Shown one piece after another: positions 51,632 to 63,369 of a stretch of 64,000 bases of DNA. The DNA is taken from assembly GCF_007858275.1 (NCBI RefSeq), contig NZ_VFEV01000004.1, positions 151,593-215,592 of the forward strand, given 5' to 3'. The number at the start of each line of letters is the position of its first letter. Within the stretch, counting starts at the first letter, position 1. The position numbers were made by a program, and so were the translations under genes. The DNA is from Pseudomonas proteolytica. Its GTDB lineage: Bacteria; Pseudomonadota; Gammaproteobacteria; Pseudomonadales; Pseudomonadaceae. A model generated the notes under the pieces. It saw only the letters and a program-made list of their open reading frames with translations, had not been told where the DNA came from and did not search any database.

Positions 51632-53434
51632 ATGTCCGAGACGCTCCTCAGTTCCCGCAATCTGGCTTTCGAGCTGTATGAAGTCCTCGATGCCGAGGGC
51701 CTGACCCAGCGCGAGCGGTTTGCCGAACATAATCGCGAAACCTTCGACGCCGCCATCGGCACTGCGCGCAGCATCGCCGAAAAGTACTTCGCCCCTCACA
51801 ACCGCAAGGGTGACGAGAACGAACCGCGCTACGAAGACGGCCAGGCGATCCTGATCCCGGAAGTGAAACCCGCAGTCGACGCCTTCCTCGAAGCAGGCTT
51901 TCTCAACGCGGCCCGCAGTTTCGAAGCCGGTGGCATGCAACTGCCGACGCTGCTGTCCCAGGCCTGCTTTGCGCACTTTCAGTCAGCCAATGCGGCCTCT
52001 ACCTCCTACCCGTTCCTGACCATGGGCGCGGCCAATCTAATCGAGAGTTTTGGCACCGAGGAGCAGAAGCAACGCTTTCTGCAACCGATGATCGAAGGCC
52101 GGTTCTTTGGCACCATGGCCTTGACCGAACCCCATGCCGGTTCGTCGCTGTCGGATATCCGCACCCGCGCCGAGCCGGCGGCGGATGGCACGTACCGGCT
52201 CAAGGGCAACAAGATCTTTATCTCCGGCGGCGATCATCCGCTGTCGGAAAACATCGTGCATATGGTCTTGGCCAAACTGCCGGATGCACCGGCCGGGGTG
52301 AAGGGCATTTCGCTGTTTATCGTGCCCAAGTTCCTGGTCAACGATGACGGCAGCCTGGGCCCGCGCAACGATGTGTTGCTGGCCGGGTTGTTCCACAAGA
52401 TGGGCTGGCGCGGCACCACCTCCACGGCGTTGAACTTCGGCGATAACGGCGAGTGTGTCGGCTATCTGGTGGGCAAGCCACACCAGGGCCTGGCTTGCAT
52501 GTTCCAGATGATGAACGAGGCGCGGATTGGCGTCGGCATGGGCGCGGTGATGCTGGGCTACGCCGGTTACCTGTATTCCCTGGAGTACGCCCGGGAACGC
52601 CCGCAAGGTCGCCTGCCCGACAGCAAGGACCCGAACACCGCACCGGTGTCGATCATCCAGCACGCCGATATCAAGCGCATGCTGCTCACGCAAAAAGCCT
52701 ATGTGGAAGGTGCCTTCGACCTGGGCCTGTACGCGGCACGGTTGTTCGATGACACCACCACCCTGGACAGTGAAGCCGGACGCAAGCAGGCCCATGAACT
52801 GCTCGACCTGCTGACCCCGATCGTCAAGTCCTGGCCCTCGGAGTTCTGCCTGAAGGCCAATGAACTGGCGATCCAGATTCTCGGCGGCCACGGCTACACC
52901 CGTGAATACCCGGTAGAGCAGTACTACCGCGACAACCGCCTGAACCCGATCCACGAGGGCACCCACGGCATCCAGTCCCTGGACCTGCTGGGGCGCAAGC
53001 TCGCGCAAAACGGCGGCGCGGGTTTGAAGCAGCTGGTTCGCTTGATCGCCGAGACCGGCGCACGGGCCCAGGAATACCCGTCACTCACGGCCATGCGCGA
53101 GCCGCTGGAACAGTTGGTGGCGAGCCTGCAAAGCGTGACCCTGGGGCTGTTGACGGATCTCGCCCAGGGCAAGGTCAACAGCAGCCTGGCGAACTCGGCG
53201 CTGTACCTGAAAGTATTTGGGCATACGGTGATTGGCTGGCGCTGGCTGGAACAGGCGATCCGCGCCGAAGAAGGCTTGGCCAAAGGCAATGCAGCGGATG
53301 TGGCCTTCTATAAGGGCAAGCTGCAAGCGGCCCGGTACTTCCTGACCTGGGAGGTACCGGGCTGCCATCATGAACTGTCGATCCTGCAGGCACGGGACGA
53401 TACGTGCCTGACCATGCAGGATGAATGGTTCTGA
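51632..53434 (+). CDS. Acyl-CoA dehydrogenase
   Basis: This 600-residue flavoenzyme dehydrogenates acyl-CoA in beta-oxidation or a related pathway. It is the long type with an N-terminal extension and a C-terminal added domain. The middle region shows MALTEPHAGSSLSDIRTRA (FAD/substrate loop). The C-terminal four-helix part shows ILGGHGYTREYPVEQYYRDN and NPIHEGTHGIQSLDLLGRKL, in which the Glu of HEGTH is the likely catalytic base. Substrate chain length is unknown. Position matches PA5020. Its TGA abuts the zapA TGA on the other strand with no gap. Confidence 0.94.
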   Translation: MSETLLSSRNLAFELYEVLDAEGLTQRERFAEHNRETFDAAIGTARSIAEKYFAPHNRKGDENEPRYEDGQAILIPEVKPAVDAFLEAGFLNAARSFEAGGMQLPTLLSQACFAHFQSANAASTSYPFLTMGAANLIESFGTEEQKQRFLQPMIEGRFFGTMALTEPHAGSSLSDIRTRAEPAADGTYRLKGNKIFISGGDHPLSENIVHMVLAKLPDAPAGVKGISLFIVPKFLVNDDGSLGPRNDVLLAGLFHKMGWRGTTSTALNFGDNGECVGYLVGKPHQGLACMFQMMNEARIGVGMGAVMLGYAGYLYSLEYARERPQGRLPDSKDPNTAPVSIIQHADIKRMLLTQKAYVEGAFDLGLYAARLFDDTTTLDSEAGRKQAHELLDLLTPIVKSWPSEFCLKANELAIQILGGHGYTREYPVEQYYRDNRLNPIHEGTHGIQSLDLLGRKLAQNGGAGLKQLVRLIAETGARAQEYPSLTAMREPLEQLVASLQSVTLGLLTDLAQGKVNSSLANSALYLKVFGHTVIGWRWLEQAIRAEEGLAKGNAADVAFYKGKLQAARYFLTWEVPGCHHELSILQARDDTCLTMQDEWF

Positions 53435-53728
53435 TCAGGGCTGGCCGATGGCCTTGGAAATCACATCGACCGTGGCGCTGACTTGCTCTTGGTAACGGTC
53501 GAGTTCCTGCTGGTGACGCTGCTGCATGTCGATCTGTTCGGCACATAGATTCAGCGCCGCCAGCACCAGCAGTTTGTCGCCGATCAGGGTCGGGTACTTC
53601 TGCTTGGTGGTGGCCAATGACGCCTTGAGCATGGTCACGGCTTTGAGCAGGGTGTTGTCTTCCCCGTCCGGTGCCTTGATCGAGTAATCCTCACCGAGAA
53701 TCGAAACGACCTTTATCCCTTCACTCAT
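53435..53728 (-). CDS. zapA: Cell division protein ZapA
   Basis: ZapA bundles FtsZ filaments at the division ring. The 97-residue protein begins MSEGIKVVSILGEDYSIKAPDGEDNTLLKA, with the beta-hairpin/dimerisation head, and continues as a long coiled coil (LLVLAALNLCAEQIDMQQRHQQELDRYQEQV). It overlaps the upstream small coiled-coil gene by 4 nt, the usual pairing. In P. aeruginosa the pair lies near pepP and the 6S RNA gene ssrS; none of these is present here, and no room for ssrS remains downstream of the stop. Confidence 0.93.
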   Translation of the reverse strand: MSEGIKVVSILGEDYSIKAPDGEDNTLLKAVTMLKASLATTKQKYPTLIGDKLLVLAALNLCAEQIDMQQRHQQELDRYQEQVSATVDVISKAIGQP

Positions 53729-53955
53729 GCGCTCACAGGACCTGCGCTCACACGCTCAACCAACGCCTGGATACGGGCGGCGGTGGCGCCCTGCTTTTCT
53801 TCCTGTTCCATCAGGTTCAGTTGCAGGCTGTCGTTCTCATCCTTGGCGCGGGCCAGTTCCGCCTTGAGGGATTCGTTGGTACCCAGCAATGCTTGATTCT
53901 GCTGCACCAGGTCACTGACCAGTTGTTCCAGTTGGCTGAGGGATGTTTCTAACAT
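53725..53955 (-). CDS. TIGR02449 family small coiled-coil protein (ZapB-like)
   Basis: This 76-residue protein is almost all coiled coil: MLETSLSQLEQLVSDLVQQ, then NQALLGTNESLKAELARAKDE. It fits the TIGR02449 family encoded directly before zapA in Pseudomonas, thought to be ZapB-like in division. The start at 53953-53955 is preceded by GAGA; the longer frame to 54141 carries no homology-like sequence. Its 3' end overlaps zapA by 4 nt. Confidence 0.88.
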   Translation of the reverse strand: MLETSLSQLEQLVSDLVQQNQALLGTNESLKAELARAKDENDSLQLNLMEQEEKQGATAARIQALVERVSAGPVSA

Positions 53956-54229
53956 TTTGAATTCTCGGGCTTTTTCAAAGGGCGGTGACGATAAAGAAAA
54001 TTCACCGTGGAAGCCAGGGTTATCCTGGCGCGCAGCCCTGATTTCACGGGTCAGGCCACGCTGTGGAGCCTTAGTGACTGCATTTACGCCATCTGGTTCC
54101 TGAATCCCTGCCAATCCGTGCCGGGTGCGACAAAAGCGCACAGCCCCTCAAGACTTTGGTCGCATGTCCGATAGGTCATGCTTACCCCGCCTCAAAGCCG
54201 CACGGATCGCGCCTCTCCCAGGACCACTC

Positions 54230-55855
54230 ATGTCTCTTCGTAATATGAATATCGCGCCGCGCGCGTTTCTCGGCTTCGCGTGCATTGGCGCGCTGATGTT
54301 GTTTCTCGGTATTTTTGCGCTGAACCAGATGAGCAAGATCCGTGGGGCCGCCGAAGACATCACCCAGAGCAGCGTGCCGAGTATTCGCGCCCTCGAGGAC
54401 TTTACCCAACTGACCCTGCGCCTGCGCGTGCTGTCTTATCGCCTGCTGACCAACCGCGAGCCAGACGTACAACAGAAGACCCTGGAAGCCTTTGAACTGC
54501 GCAACCAGCAGATTCGTACGGCCCAGGGCACTTATGAAAAGCTGATCGAAAGCCGTGAGGAACGCTCGGCCTACGAGGAGTACGTACGCCTGCTGGGCCA
54601 GTACCACCAGATTGAAGAGCGGATGAAGAGCCTGTCGCGCAGCAACCAGATAGAAGAACTGCGCACCCTGCTCAACACGCAATTGCTGAGCAACTCCGAG
54701 CAGATCAACGCGGCCCTCACGCGCCTGCTGGACCTCAACAACAGCATGGCCAATGCCACCAACCAAAAGGCTGCCGATCAATATGACTCGGCCTTTGACC
54801 TGGTGGTGGCCCTGCTGGTGCTGGCCACCGCACTGACCGTGCTGTTTGCCTGGCTGCTGACCCGCAGCATCACCCTGCCCATCGCCCAAGCCCTGGACGC
54901 CGCCGAGCACATTGCCGAGGGCAACCTGACCCAGTCGATCAAGGTCGATGGCGATGACGAAGCCGGCCGCCTGTTGCGCGCAATGAATAAAATGCAGGAG
55001 AAATTGCGCGACACCCTGCAGCGCATTTCTGGTTCGGCCACCCAACTGGCCTCCGCTGCCGAAGAGCTTAACGCCGTCACCGACGAAAGCGCCCGTGGCC
55101 TGACCCAACAGAACAACGAGATCGAACAGGCGGCCACCGCCGTCAACGAGATGACCAGCGCCGTTGAAGAAGTCGCGCGCAATGCGGTCAGCACCTCCGA
55201 AGCCTCGAAAAACGCCACGGCCTCGGCGGGTGATGGTCGCGACCTGGTGCAGGAAACCGTCAGCGCCATCGAGCGCATGAGCGGCGATGTGCAGGGCACC
55301 GCCACGCTGATCGGCGCCTTGGCAGAAGAGTCGCGGGATATCGGCAAGGTGCTCGACGTGATTCGCGGCCTGGCCGACCAGACCAACCTGCTGGCCCTGA
55401 ACGCTGCCATCGAGGCCGCGCGTGCCGGGGAAGCCGGGCGTGGTTTTGCGGTAGTGGCCGATGAAGTGCGGGCCCTGGCCCATCGCACCCAGCAATCGAC
55501 CAGTGAGATCGAACGGATGATCGGCAGTATCCAGGCCGGTACCGAACAGGCGGTGGACTCGATGCGCAACAGCACCGAGCGCGCCGAATCCACACTCAAT
55601 ATCGCCAAAGGCGCAGGGATGTCCCTGGATACCATCAATAGCGCGATCATCGAGATCAACGAGCGCAACCTGGTGATCGCCAGCGCCGCCGAAGAGCAGG
55701 CGCAAGTCGCGCGGGAAGTGGACCGCAACCTGGTGAACATCCGCGACTTGTCGGTGCAATCGGCCACAGGCGCCAGCCAGACCAGTGCGGCCAGCAGCGA
55801 GTTGTCGCGCCTGGCAGTGGATTTGAATGGGATGGTGGGGCGTTTCCGCCTCTGA
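54230..55855 (+). CDS. Methyl-accepting chemotaxis protein
   Basis: This is a 541-residue inner-membrane chemoreceptor. Transmembrane helix 1 is at about residues 9-31 ([20 protein letters not shown]). A periplasmic four-helix-bundle sensor covers about 32-190. Helix 2 is [22 protein letters not shown] at about 188-210. A HAMP domain follows ([20 protein letters not shown]), then the cytoplasmic signalling domain with the hairpin tip [21 protein letters not shown]. No C-terminal CheR-binding pentapeptide is present. The start at 54230 ([13 protein letters not shown], with AGGA upstream) is preferred over 54125. The ligand is unknown. Confidence 0.93.
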   Translation: MSLRNMNIAPRAFLGFACIGALMLFLGIFALNQMSKIRGAAEDITQSSVPSIRALEDFTQLTLRLRVLSYRLLTNREPDVQQKTLEAFELRNQQIRTAQGTYEKLIESREERSAYEEYVRLLGQYHQIEERMKSLSRSNQIEELRTLLNTQLLSNSEQINAALTRLLDLNNSMANATNQKAADQYDSAFDLVVALLVLATALTVLFAWLLTRSITLPIAQALDAAEHIAEGNLTQSIKVDGDDEAGRLLRAMNKMQEKLRDTLQRISGSATQLASAAEELNAVTDESARGLTQQNNEIEQAATAVNEMTSAVEEVARNAVSTSEASKNATASAGDGRDLVQETVSAIERMSGDVQGTATLIGALAEESRDIGKVLDVIRGLADQTNLLALNAAIEAARAGEAGRGFAVVADEVRALAHRTQQSTSEIERMIGSIQAGTEQAVDSMRNSTERAESTLNIAKGAGMSLDTINSAIIEINERNLVIASAAEEQAQVAREVDRNLVNIRDLSVQSATGASQTSAASSELSRLAVDLNGMVGRFRL

Positions 55856-55870
55856 AATACAGTCACCCCC

Positions 55871-55898
55871 TGTAGGAGCTGGCTTGCCTGCTCCTACA
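55871..55898. terminator. Single REP hairpin after the chemoreceptor gene
   Basis: TGTAGGAGC-tggcttgcct-GCTCCTACA is a lone REP palindrome 15 nt after the stop. AAAAGCTTTTT follows closely, so it may terminate transcription. Confidence 0.6.
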
Positions 55899-55996
55899 AA
55901 AGCTTTTTGACAGCGCAGCAATTCAACAGGTTAGAATCGCTGGCACGCAGACTGCATGGTCAGACTGCGCCTCGCCTTATTTCCGGAGTACTGCCT

Positions 55997-57739
55997 TTGA
56001 ATGCGACGACCATCAACAGCCTGTTCTTGATCGGCGCGTTGCTGGTAAGTGCGAGCATTCTGGTGAGTTCTCTTTCGTCCCGCCTGGGCATCCCGATCCT
56101 GGTGATCATCCTGGCCGTGGGCATGATCGCCGGCGTCGATGGCGGCGGGATCATTTTCGATAACTACCCGACCGCGTACCTGGTGGGCAACCTGGCATTG
56201 GCAGTGATCCTGCTCGATGGCGGCTTGCGCACACGGGTCGCGAGTTTTCGCGTGGCACTGTGGCCAGCCCTGTCGCTGGCGACCGTGGGGGTGTTGATAA
56301 CCACCGGCCTCACCGGTATGGCGGCGGCCTGGCTGTTTGACCTCAATATCATCCAGGGCCTGCTGATCGGAGCCATCGTCGGCTCCACCGATGCCGCCGC
56401 CGTGTTCTCGCTGCTGGGCGGCAAAGGCCTGAACGAACGGGTCAGCGCCAGCCTGGAAATCGAATCCGGCAGCAACGACCCAATGGCGGTGTTCCTCACC
56501 GTAACCCTGATCGACATGCTCGCCAGCGGCCAGACCGGCCTGCACTGGAGCCTGTTGACCCACCTGATCCGCGAATTCGGCATCGGCGGCATTATCGGCC
56601 TGGGCGGCGGCTGGCTGATGCTGCAACTGGTCAACCGGATCAACCTGGCCAACGGCCTGTATCCGATCCTGGTGATCGCCGGCGGCCTGTTCGTCTTCGC
56701 CCTGACCAACGCCCTGCACGGCAGCGGCTTCCTCGCCGTGTACCTGTGCGGCCTGGTGATCGGCAACCGTCCGGTGCGCAGCCGCCACGGCATCTTGCAT
56801 ATGCTCGACGGCATGGCCTGGCTGGCGCAGATCGGTATGTTCCTGGTACTGGGCCTGCTGGTCACGCCCCATGACCTGCTGCCCATCGCCCTGCCGGCCC
56901 TGGGCCTGGCGCTGTGGATGATCCTGTTTGCCCGGCCGCTGTCAGTGGCGGTTGGCCTGCTGCCGTTCAAGGCCTTCCACGGCCGCGAAAAAGTATTTAT
57001 CGCCTGGGTCGGCCTGCGCGGCGCGGTACCGATCATTCTTGCGGTGTTCCCGCTGATGGCCGGCCTGCCCCACGCCCAGCTGTATTTCAACCTGGCGTTC
57101 TTTATCGTGCTGGTGTCGTTGCTGGTGCAGGGCACCAGCCTGCCGTGGGTGGCCAAGCTTTTGAAAGTGACGGTACCGCCCGAGCCCGCGCCGATTTCCC
57201 GGGCCGCCCTGGAAGTGCACGTCACCAGCGAGTGGGAGCTGTTCGTCTACCGCCTGGGCGCCGAAAAGTGGTGCATCGGCGCCGCCCTGCGCGAGCTGAA
57301 AATGCCCGAAGGCACGCGCATCGCCGCACTGTTTCGCGGCCAGCAACTGCTCCATCCGTCGGGTAGTACGGTGTTGGAGGCCGACGACCTGCTGTGCGTG
57401 ATCGGCCATGAACACAACCTCGCCGCCCTCGGCAAACTGTTCAGCCAGGCGCCGCAACGGGGCCTGGACCTGCGCTTCTTCGGCGACTTCGTGCTCGAAG
57501 GCGACGCGCAACTGGGCGCGGTGTCGGCGCTGTACGGGCTCAAGCTCGACGGTATCGATCCGGATATGCCCCTGGGCCAGTTCATCACGCAAAAGGTCGG
57601 TGGCGCCCCCATCGTCGGCGACCAGGTGGAGTGGAACAACACCATTTGGACAGTCGCCGTGATGGACGGGAACAAGATCGGCAAAGTCGGCGTCAGATTC
57701 CCCGAAGGAAGTCGCCCGGCCCCCGGACTCTTCCTCTAA
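55997..57739 (+). CDS. nhaP2: K(+)/H(+) antiporter NhaP2 (CvrA)
   Basis: NhaP2 exchanges cytoplasmic potassium for protons. The 580-residue protein has 12-13 membrane helices in residues 1-400. The ion-site region reads [43 protein letters not shown], with the conserved Asp pair in helices 5 and 6. A cytoplasmic RCK/TrkA-C-like domain (about 405-580) follows. The start is chosen as TTG at 55997 ([16 protein letters not shown]), with CCGGAG at 55983-55988. This gives exactly the family length and N-terminus; an ATG at 55907 would add a non-conserved 30 residues. Position matches PA5021. Confidence 0.94.
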   Translation: MNATTINSLFLIGALLVSASILVSSLSSRLGIPILVIILAVGMIAGVDGGGIIFDNYPTAYLVGNLALAVILLDGGLRTRVASFRVALWPALSLATVGVLITTGLTGMAAAWLFDLNIIQGLLIGAIVGSTDAAAVFSLLGGKGLNERVSASLEIESGSNDPMAVFLTVTLIDMLASGQTGLHWSLLTHLIREFGIGGIIGLGGGWLMLQLVNRINLANGLYPILVIAGGLFVFALTNALHGSGFLAVYLCGLVIGNRPVRSRHGILHMLDGMAWLAQIGMFLVLGLLVTPHDLLPIALPALGLALWMILFARPLSVAVGLLPFKAFHGREKVFIAWVGLRGAVPIILAVFPLMAGLPHAQLYFNLAFFIVLVSLLVQGTSLPWVAKLLKVTVPPEPAPISRAALEVHVTSEWELFVYRLGAEKWCIGAALRELKMPEGTRIAALFRGQQLLHPSGSTVLEADDLLCVIGHEHNLAALGKLFSQAPQRGLDLRFFGDFVLEGDAQLGAVSALYGLKLDGIDPDMPLGQFITQKVGGAPIVGDQVEWNNTIWTVAVMDGNKIGKVGVRFPEGSRPAPGLFL

Positions 57740-57809
57740 ACTGCGGGGCGACGGTGTGCCAATGGCCATCAGCACGCCCCCTATTCTTCATCTTGTTCGA
57801 CCGGTCTCT

Positions 57810-60800
57810 ATGACAATCCTGCGCACTTTTTTAGCCACTGCCTTGCTGGGCCTGAGTCTCTGCGTCAGCCCCGTGTTCGCCGCCGATCCACCAAGCATCG
57901 AGAGTGTGCAACAGACCCTGGACAAGCTGCCGGACCGCAAACTGCCCGACGCCGACATGAAGGCGCTGCAGAACGTTTTGCAGCAGACCCTGACGTTGCT
58001 GGGCAACAAGCAGGACTACGAGCAACGCCTGAGCGATCTCAAGCGCCAATTGCAAGATGCACCCCGCCAGACCACGGAAAACTCCCGTGAACTGGCCCGG
58101 CTCAAGGGTACCAAGGTTGTCCCGGTGGCCCAACGCTACGCCAGCCTGCCGGTGCCGCAGCTCGAACAACTGCTGGTGCAGCGCAGCACCCAGCAAGGCG
58201 ACCTGCAAAAAGAGTTGGCCGACGCCAACAGCCTGAGCATCGCCGCACAGACCCGCCCCGAGCGCGCCCAGACCGAAATCAGCAACAGCCAGACGCGCAT
58301 CCAGCAGATCAACAGCATCCTCAAGGCCGGCAAGGACAATGGCAAACCGCTCAATGGCGACCAGCGCAACCTGCTGAACGCCGAACTGGCGGCGCTCAAC
58401 GCCTTGATCCCGCTGCGCCGCCAGGAACTGGCCGGCAACAGCCAACTGCAAGACCTGGGCAACAGCCAGCATGACCTGGCGGTGGAAAAAACCGCGCGCC
58501 TGGAGCAGGAAATCCAGGACCTGCAAACCCTGATCAACCAGAAACGCCTGGCCCAGTCCCAGGAGACTGTGACCCAGCAGTCCATCGAGGCACAGAAGGC
58601 CGGCGGCAGCAGCCTGCTGGCCACGGAAAGCGCAGCCAACCTGAAGCTGTCCGACTACCTGCTCAAAAGCACTGACCGGCTCAATGAGCTGACCCAGCAG
58701 AACCTGCAAACCAAACAGTTGCTGGACAATGTGACCCAGAGCGATTCGGCCCTGGACGAGCAGATCAACGTGCTCAAGGGCAGCCTGCTGCTGTCGAAAA
58801 TCCTCTATAAACAGAAGCAGGCCTTGCCGCGCCTGAAAGTCGATCGCGACCTGGCCGACGATATCGCCAACATTCGCCTGTACCAATTCGAGGTCAACCA
58901 GCAGCGCGAGCTGATCAGTTCACCGAGCGCCTACGTCGACAACCTGCTGGCCGACCAGCCAGAGGACCAGGTCACGCCACAGCTGCGCCGCACCCTGCTG
59001 GAACTGGCCGTGACCCGCAGCGACTTGCTCGAACGCCTGAGCCGGGAACTGAGCTCACTGCTCAACGAATCCATCACCCTGCAACTGAACCAGAAGCAAC
59101 TGCTCAGCACCGCCGCCAGCCTGCGCGCGACCCTCGACGAACAGATGTTCTGGATCCCCAGCAACAAACCGCTGGACGTCGAATGGCTCGAAGGCGTGCC
59201 CAACCGCCTGAGCAAACAGGTCGACACCCTGCCCTGGGCCTCCAGCCTCAGCGAACTGTACGACGGCCTGGCCCAGCGCCCGTTGCTGTTTTTGCCCCTG
59301 CTGCTGCTGATCGGCGCACTGTTGTGGCGGCGCAGCAACCTGTATGACCGGCTGAAGAAAATCCACATGGATATCGGTCACTTCAAGCGTGACAGCCAGT
59401 GGCACACCCCGGTCGCGATCCTGGTGAATATCCTGCTGGCCTTGCCCGTGACCCTCGGCCTGGCGCTGTGCGGCTATGCCCTGCAAATCGATGCGCGTGG
59501 GCAGAACGCCAACCTGGGCATGGCCCTGGTGCAGATCGCCCAGGCGTGGCTGGTGTTCTACACCGCCTACCGGATCCTCGCGCCGGGTGGCGTGGCCGAA
59601 TTGCATTTCCGCTGGGAAAAACCCCAGGTCGAATTCCTCCAGGGCTGGATCCGCAAACTGGGGCTGGTGGTGTTGGCGCTGGTGGCCGTGGTGTCCATCG
59701 CCGAGCATCAACCGGCGGCCCTGGCCGATGATGTTCTGGGCATCGCCGTAGTCCTCACCTGTTATGGGCTGATGGCCTGGCTGCTCAGCCGCCTGCTGCT
59801 CAACAGCCCGACCCATGAAAAAGCCTCACTGTTTCGCAAGGTCGTCGGCGTCGCGTTTACCGCGCTGCCCATCGCGCTGTTTATTGCCGTGTGCTTTGGC
59901 TACTACTACACCGCGCTCAAACTCAGCGACCGCCTGATCAACACCCTGTACCTGCTGATGTTCTGGCTGGTGATCGAAGCCACCTTCGTCCGTGGCCTGG
60001 GCGTTGCCGCACGGCGCCTGGCCTACTCCCGCGCACTGGCCAAACGCCAGGCCGCCAAGGAAGCCGGCGACGGCGAAGTGGTGATCGAGGAACCGACCCT
60101 GGATATCGAGCAGGTCAACGAACAATCCATGCGCCTGATTCGCCTGGCCTTGCTCGGCGGTTTTATCGCGGCGCTGTACTGGGTCTGGTCCGACCTGATC
60201 TCGGTGTTCTCCTACCTGGACAACGTCACCCTCTACGAATACACCAGCGGTACCGGCGCCAATATCAGCATGGTGCCCATCAGCATCGGCGACATGCTCG
60301 GCGCGCTGATCATCATCGGTATCACCTTTGCCCTGGCGCGCAACCTGCCCGGGCTGCTGGAAGTGCTGGTGCTGTCGAAGCTGGACCTGGCCCAGGGCAG
60401 CGCCTATGCCACCACCACCTTGCTGTCGTATGTCATTGCCGGTGTGGGTTTTGTGTCGACCCTGTCGACCCTCGGGGTGAGCTGGGACAAGCTGCAATGG
60501 CTGGTGGCCGCACTGTCGGTGGGCCTGGGCTTCGGTATGCAGGAGATCTTTGCCAACTTTATCTCCGGCATCATGATCCTGTTCGAGCGCCCGGTACGCA
60601 TCGGCGACACCATCACCATCGGCAACCTGTCGGGCACGGTGAGCAAGATCCGCATCCGCGCCACCACCATCACCGACTTTGACCGCAAGGACATCATTGT
60701 CCCGAACAAAACCTTTATCACCGGGCAACTGATCAACTGGTCGCTGACCGACACCATCACCCGGGTCACCCTCAAGCTCGGCGTGGACTACGGCTCCGAT

Positions 60801-61148
60801 CTGGACCTGGTGAAGGAATTGTTGCTCAAGGCCGCCAGGGATAACCCGCGCGTCCTGAAAGACCCGGAACCCCACGTGTACTTCCTCAACTTCGGCGAAA
60901 GTACCCTGGACCACGAATTGCGCATGCATGTGCGCGACCTGGGCGACCGTAACCCGGTGATCGATGAGGTCAACCGCTTCATCAATCGTGAGTTCAAGAA
61001 ACAGAGCATCAATATTTCGTTCCGGCAGATGGAGGTTTACCTGAAGAACCTGCACGGCCAGGAATACAAACTGGTGGAAATCGAACCCCTGAGCAAGCCG
61101 GCCAATGACGGCTCGCCACAACCCACGCCGCCGACCAAACTCGACTAA
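57810..61148 (+). CDS. mscK: Mechanosensitive channel MscK (KefA) family
   Basis: This 1112-residue large MscS-type channel is gated by membrane tension. A signal peptide (MTILRTFLATALLGLSLCVSPVFA) is followed by a long periplasmic coiled-coil domain (about 25-480). About 11 membrane helices follow (about 495-900). The MscS core comes last: SVGLGFGMQEIFANFISGIMILFERPVRIGD near residues 910-945 forms the pore-lining helix and the start of the beta domain, and the alpha-beta C-terminal domain closes the protein. The ATG at 57810 is chosen because it begins the signal peptide; frames start earlier at 57756 (GTG) and 57762. Position matches PA5022. Confidence 0.93.
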   Translation: MTILRTFLATALLGLSLCVSPVFAADPPSIESVQQTLDKLPDRKLPDADMKALQNVLQQTLTLLGNKQDYEQRLSDLKRQLQDAPRQTTENSRELARLKGTKVVPVAQRYASLPVPQLEQLLVQRSTQQGDLQKELADANSLSIAAQTRPERAQTEISNSQTRIQQINSILKAGKDNGKPLNGDQRNLLNAELAALNALIPLRRQELAGNSQLQDLGNSQHDLAVEKTARLEQEIQDLQTLINQKRLAQSQETVTQQSIEAQKAGGSSLLATESAANLKLSDYLLKSTDRLNELTQQNLQTKQLLDNVTQSDSALDEQINVLKGSLLLSKILYKQKQALPRLKVDRDLADDIANIRLYQFEVNQQRELISSPSAYVDNLLADQPEDQVTPQLRRTLLELAVTRSDLLERLSRELSSLLNESITLQLNQKQLLSTAASLRATLDEQMFWIPSNKPLDVEWLEGVPNRLSKQVDTLPWASSLSELYDGLAQRPLLFLPLLLLIGALLWRRSNLYDRLKKIHMDIGHFKRDSQWHTPVAILVNILLALPVTLGLALCGYALQIDARGQNANLGMALVQIAQAWLVFYTAYRILAPGGVAELHFRWEKPQVEFLQGWIRKLGLVVLALVAVVSIAEHQPAALADDVLGIAVVLTCYGLMAWLLSRLLLNSPTHEKASLFRKVVGVAFTALPIALFIAVCFGYYYTALKLSDRLINTLYLLMFWLVIEATFVRGLGVAARRLAYSRALAKRQAAKEAGDGEVVIEEPTLDIEQVNEQSMRLIRLALLGGFIAALYWVWSDLISVFSYLDNVTLYEYTSGTGANISMVPISIGDMLGALIIIGITFALARNLPGLLEVLVLSKLDLAQGSAYATTTLLSYVIAGVGFVSTLSTLGVSWDKLQWLVAALSVGLGFGMQEIFANFISGIMILFERPVRIGDTITIGNLSGTVSKIRIRATTITDFDRKDIIVPNKTFITGQLINWSLTDTITRVTLKLGVDYGSDLDLVKELLLKAARDNPRVLKDPEPHVYFLNFGESTLDHELRMHVRDLGDRNPVIDEVNRFINREFKKQSINISFRQMEVYLKNLHGQEYKLVEIEPLSKPANDGSPQPTPPTKLD

Positions 61149-62660
<1,512 letters not shown>

Positions 62661-62666
62661 CTCTTT

Positions 62667-63068
62667 TCAGATGAACATATCCACAGGCACTTTAAAGTGC
62701 TCTGCCAGCCAACGAATCTGTCGCACGTTGAGCTGGCGCTTGCCACTGAGAATTTCAGAGACCACCGATTGAGGACCTACGCCCGGTAAATCACTCTGGG
62801 TCAAACCGTGCTCCTGCATCATTGACCGCAACACTTCGACACCACTCACCTCGGGTATCGGCCAATGCTCCAGATCGTAGGCCTCGACCCAGTCGCCGAT
62901 AATATCCACCAACCCCATCAGGGGGTGGGTTTCGTCGTCCCCGACAATATCCAGCAATTCGTCGAGGGCCTCGACCAGCACATCGTAGTCAGCCTCGCTT
63001 TTGGGCTTGCGCAACAGCGGTGATACAAATTCCCAGTGCTCAACAGCCTGCTCAATCAATACGCTCAT
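62667..63068 (-). CDS. HigA-like antitoxin/XRE-type regulator without a toxin gene
   Basis: This 133-residue protein looks like HigA antitoxins of the type with an N-terminal acidic part. It begins MSVLIEQAVEHWEFVSPLLR and shows the stretch YDVLVEALDELLDIVGDDETHPLMGLVDII. The C-terminal helix-turn-helix reads LTQSDLPGVGPQSVVSEILSGKRQLNVRQI. The start at 63066-63068 with AGGA upstream is chosen over 63101. In higBA operons the toxin gene lies before the antitoxin gene; the minus-strand DNA upstream (63069-63370) carries no such frame. Palindromes at 63143-63198 look like its autorepression operators. Confidence 0.87.
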   Translation of the reverse strand: MSVLIEQAVEHWEFVSPLLRKPKSEADYDVLVEALDELLDIVGDDETHPLMGLVDIIGDWVEAYDLEHWPIPEVSGVEVLRSMMQEHGLTQSDLPGVGPQSVVSEILSGKRQLNVRQIRWLAEHFKVPVDMFI

Positions 63069-63369
63069 TTTCCTGTCACTCCTTCCACTTGCCCTTGGCA
63101 TTTCGAATGGGCCTCACACTGATTACTCGCATGCAATATCCTTATCGCATCTTGCTATGGGGGTTAGTCTCGGCATCAAATTATCGCAATATGCGATAGG
63201 TGCTCAGCAGACCAGCGGCACAATCTCAAACTTGCATACGTAGCCTAGGTAGGCGGCCAAACGTGCGCACAGGCAAAAATGTGAACACATGCGTCGCCAC
63301 CGCCGAGCCTTGATAATTTCGGTCTTGGCTCCAAATAGAGTTCATTGGCAACTTCAACGGAATCCCACC
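63069..63369. promoter_or_regulatory. Divergent region between the antitoxin gene and trxC with two TATCGCA palindromes
   Basis: This 301-nt gap has no supported gene. TATCGCA-ata-TGCGATA at 63182-63198 is a perfect inverted repeat. TATCGCA-tct-TGCTATG at 63143-63159 is a second, imperfect copy 39 bp away. Both lie upstream of the antitoxin gene, as operators of a HigA-type repressor would. The trxC promoter should lie to the right; none was resolved. Confidence 0.65.

Noticed and set aside
63069..63369. A HigB-type toxin gene expected before the antitoxin
   Set aside because: No minus-strand frame of about 90-100 codons with a start exists there; the only frame in the area (63226-63684) is antisense to trxC.
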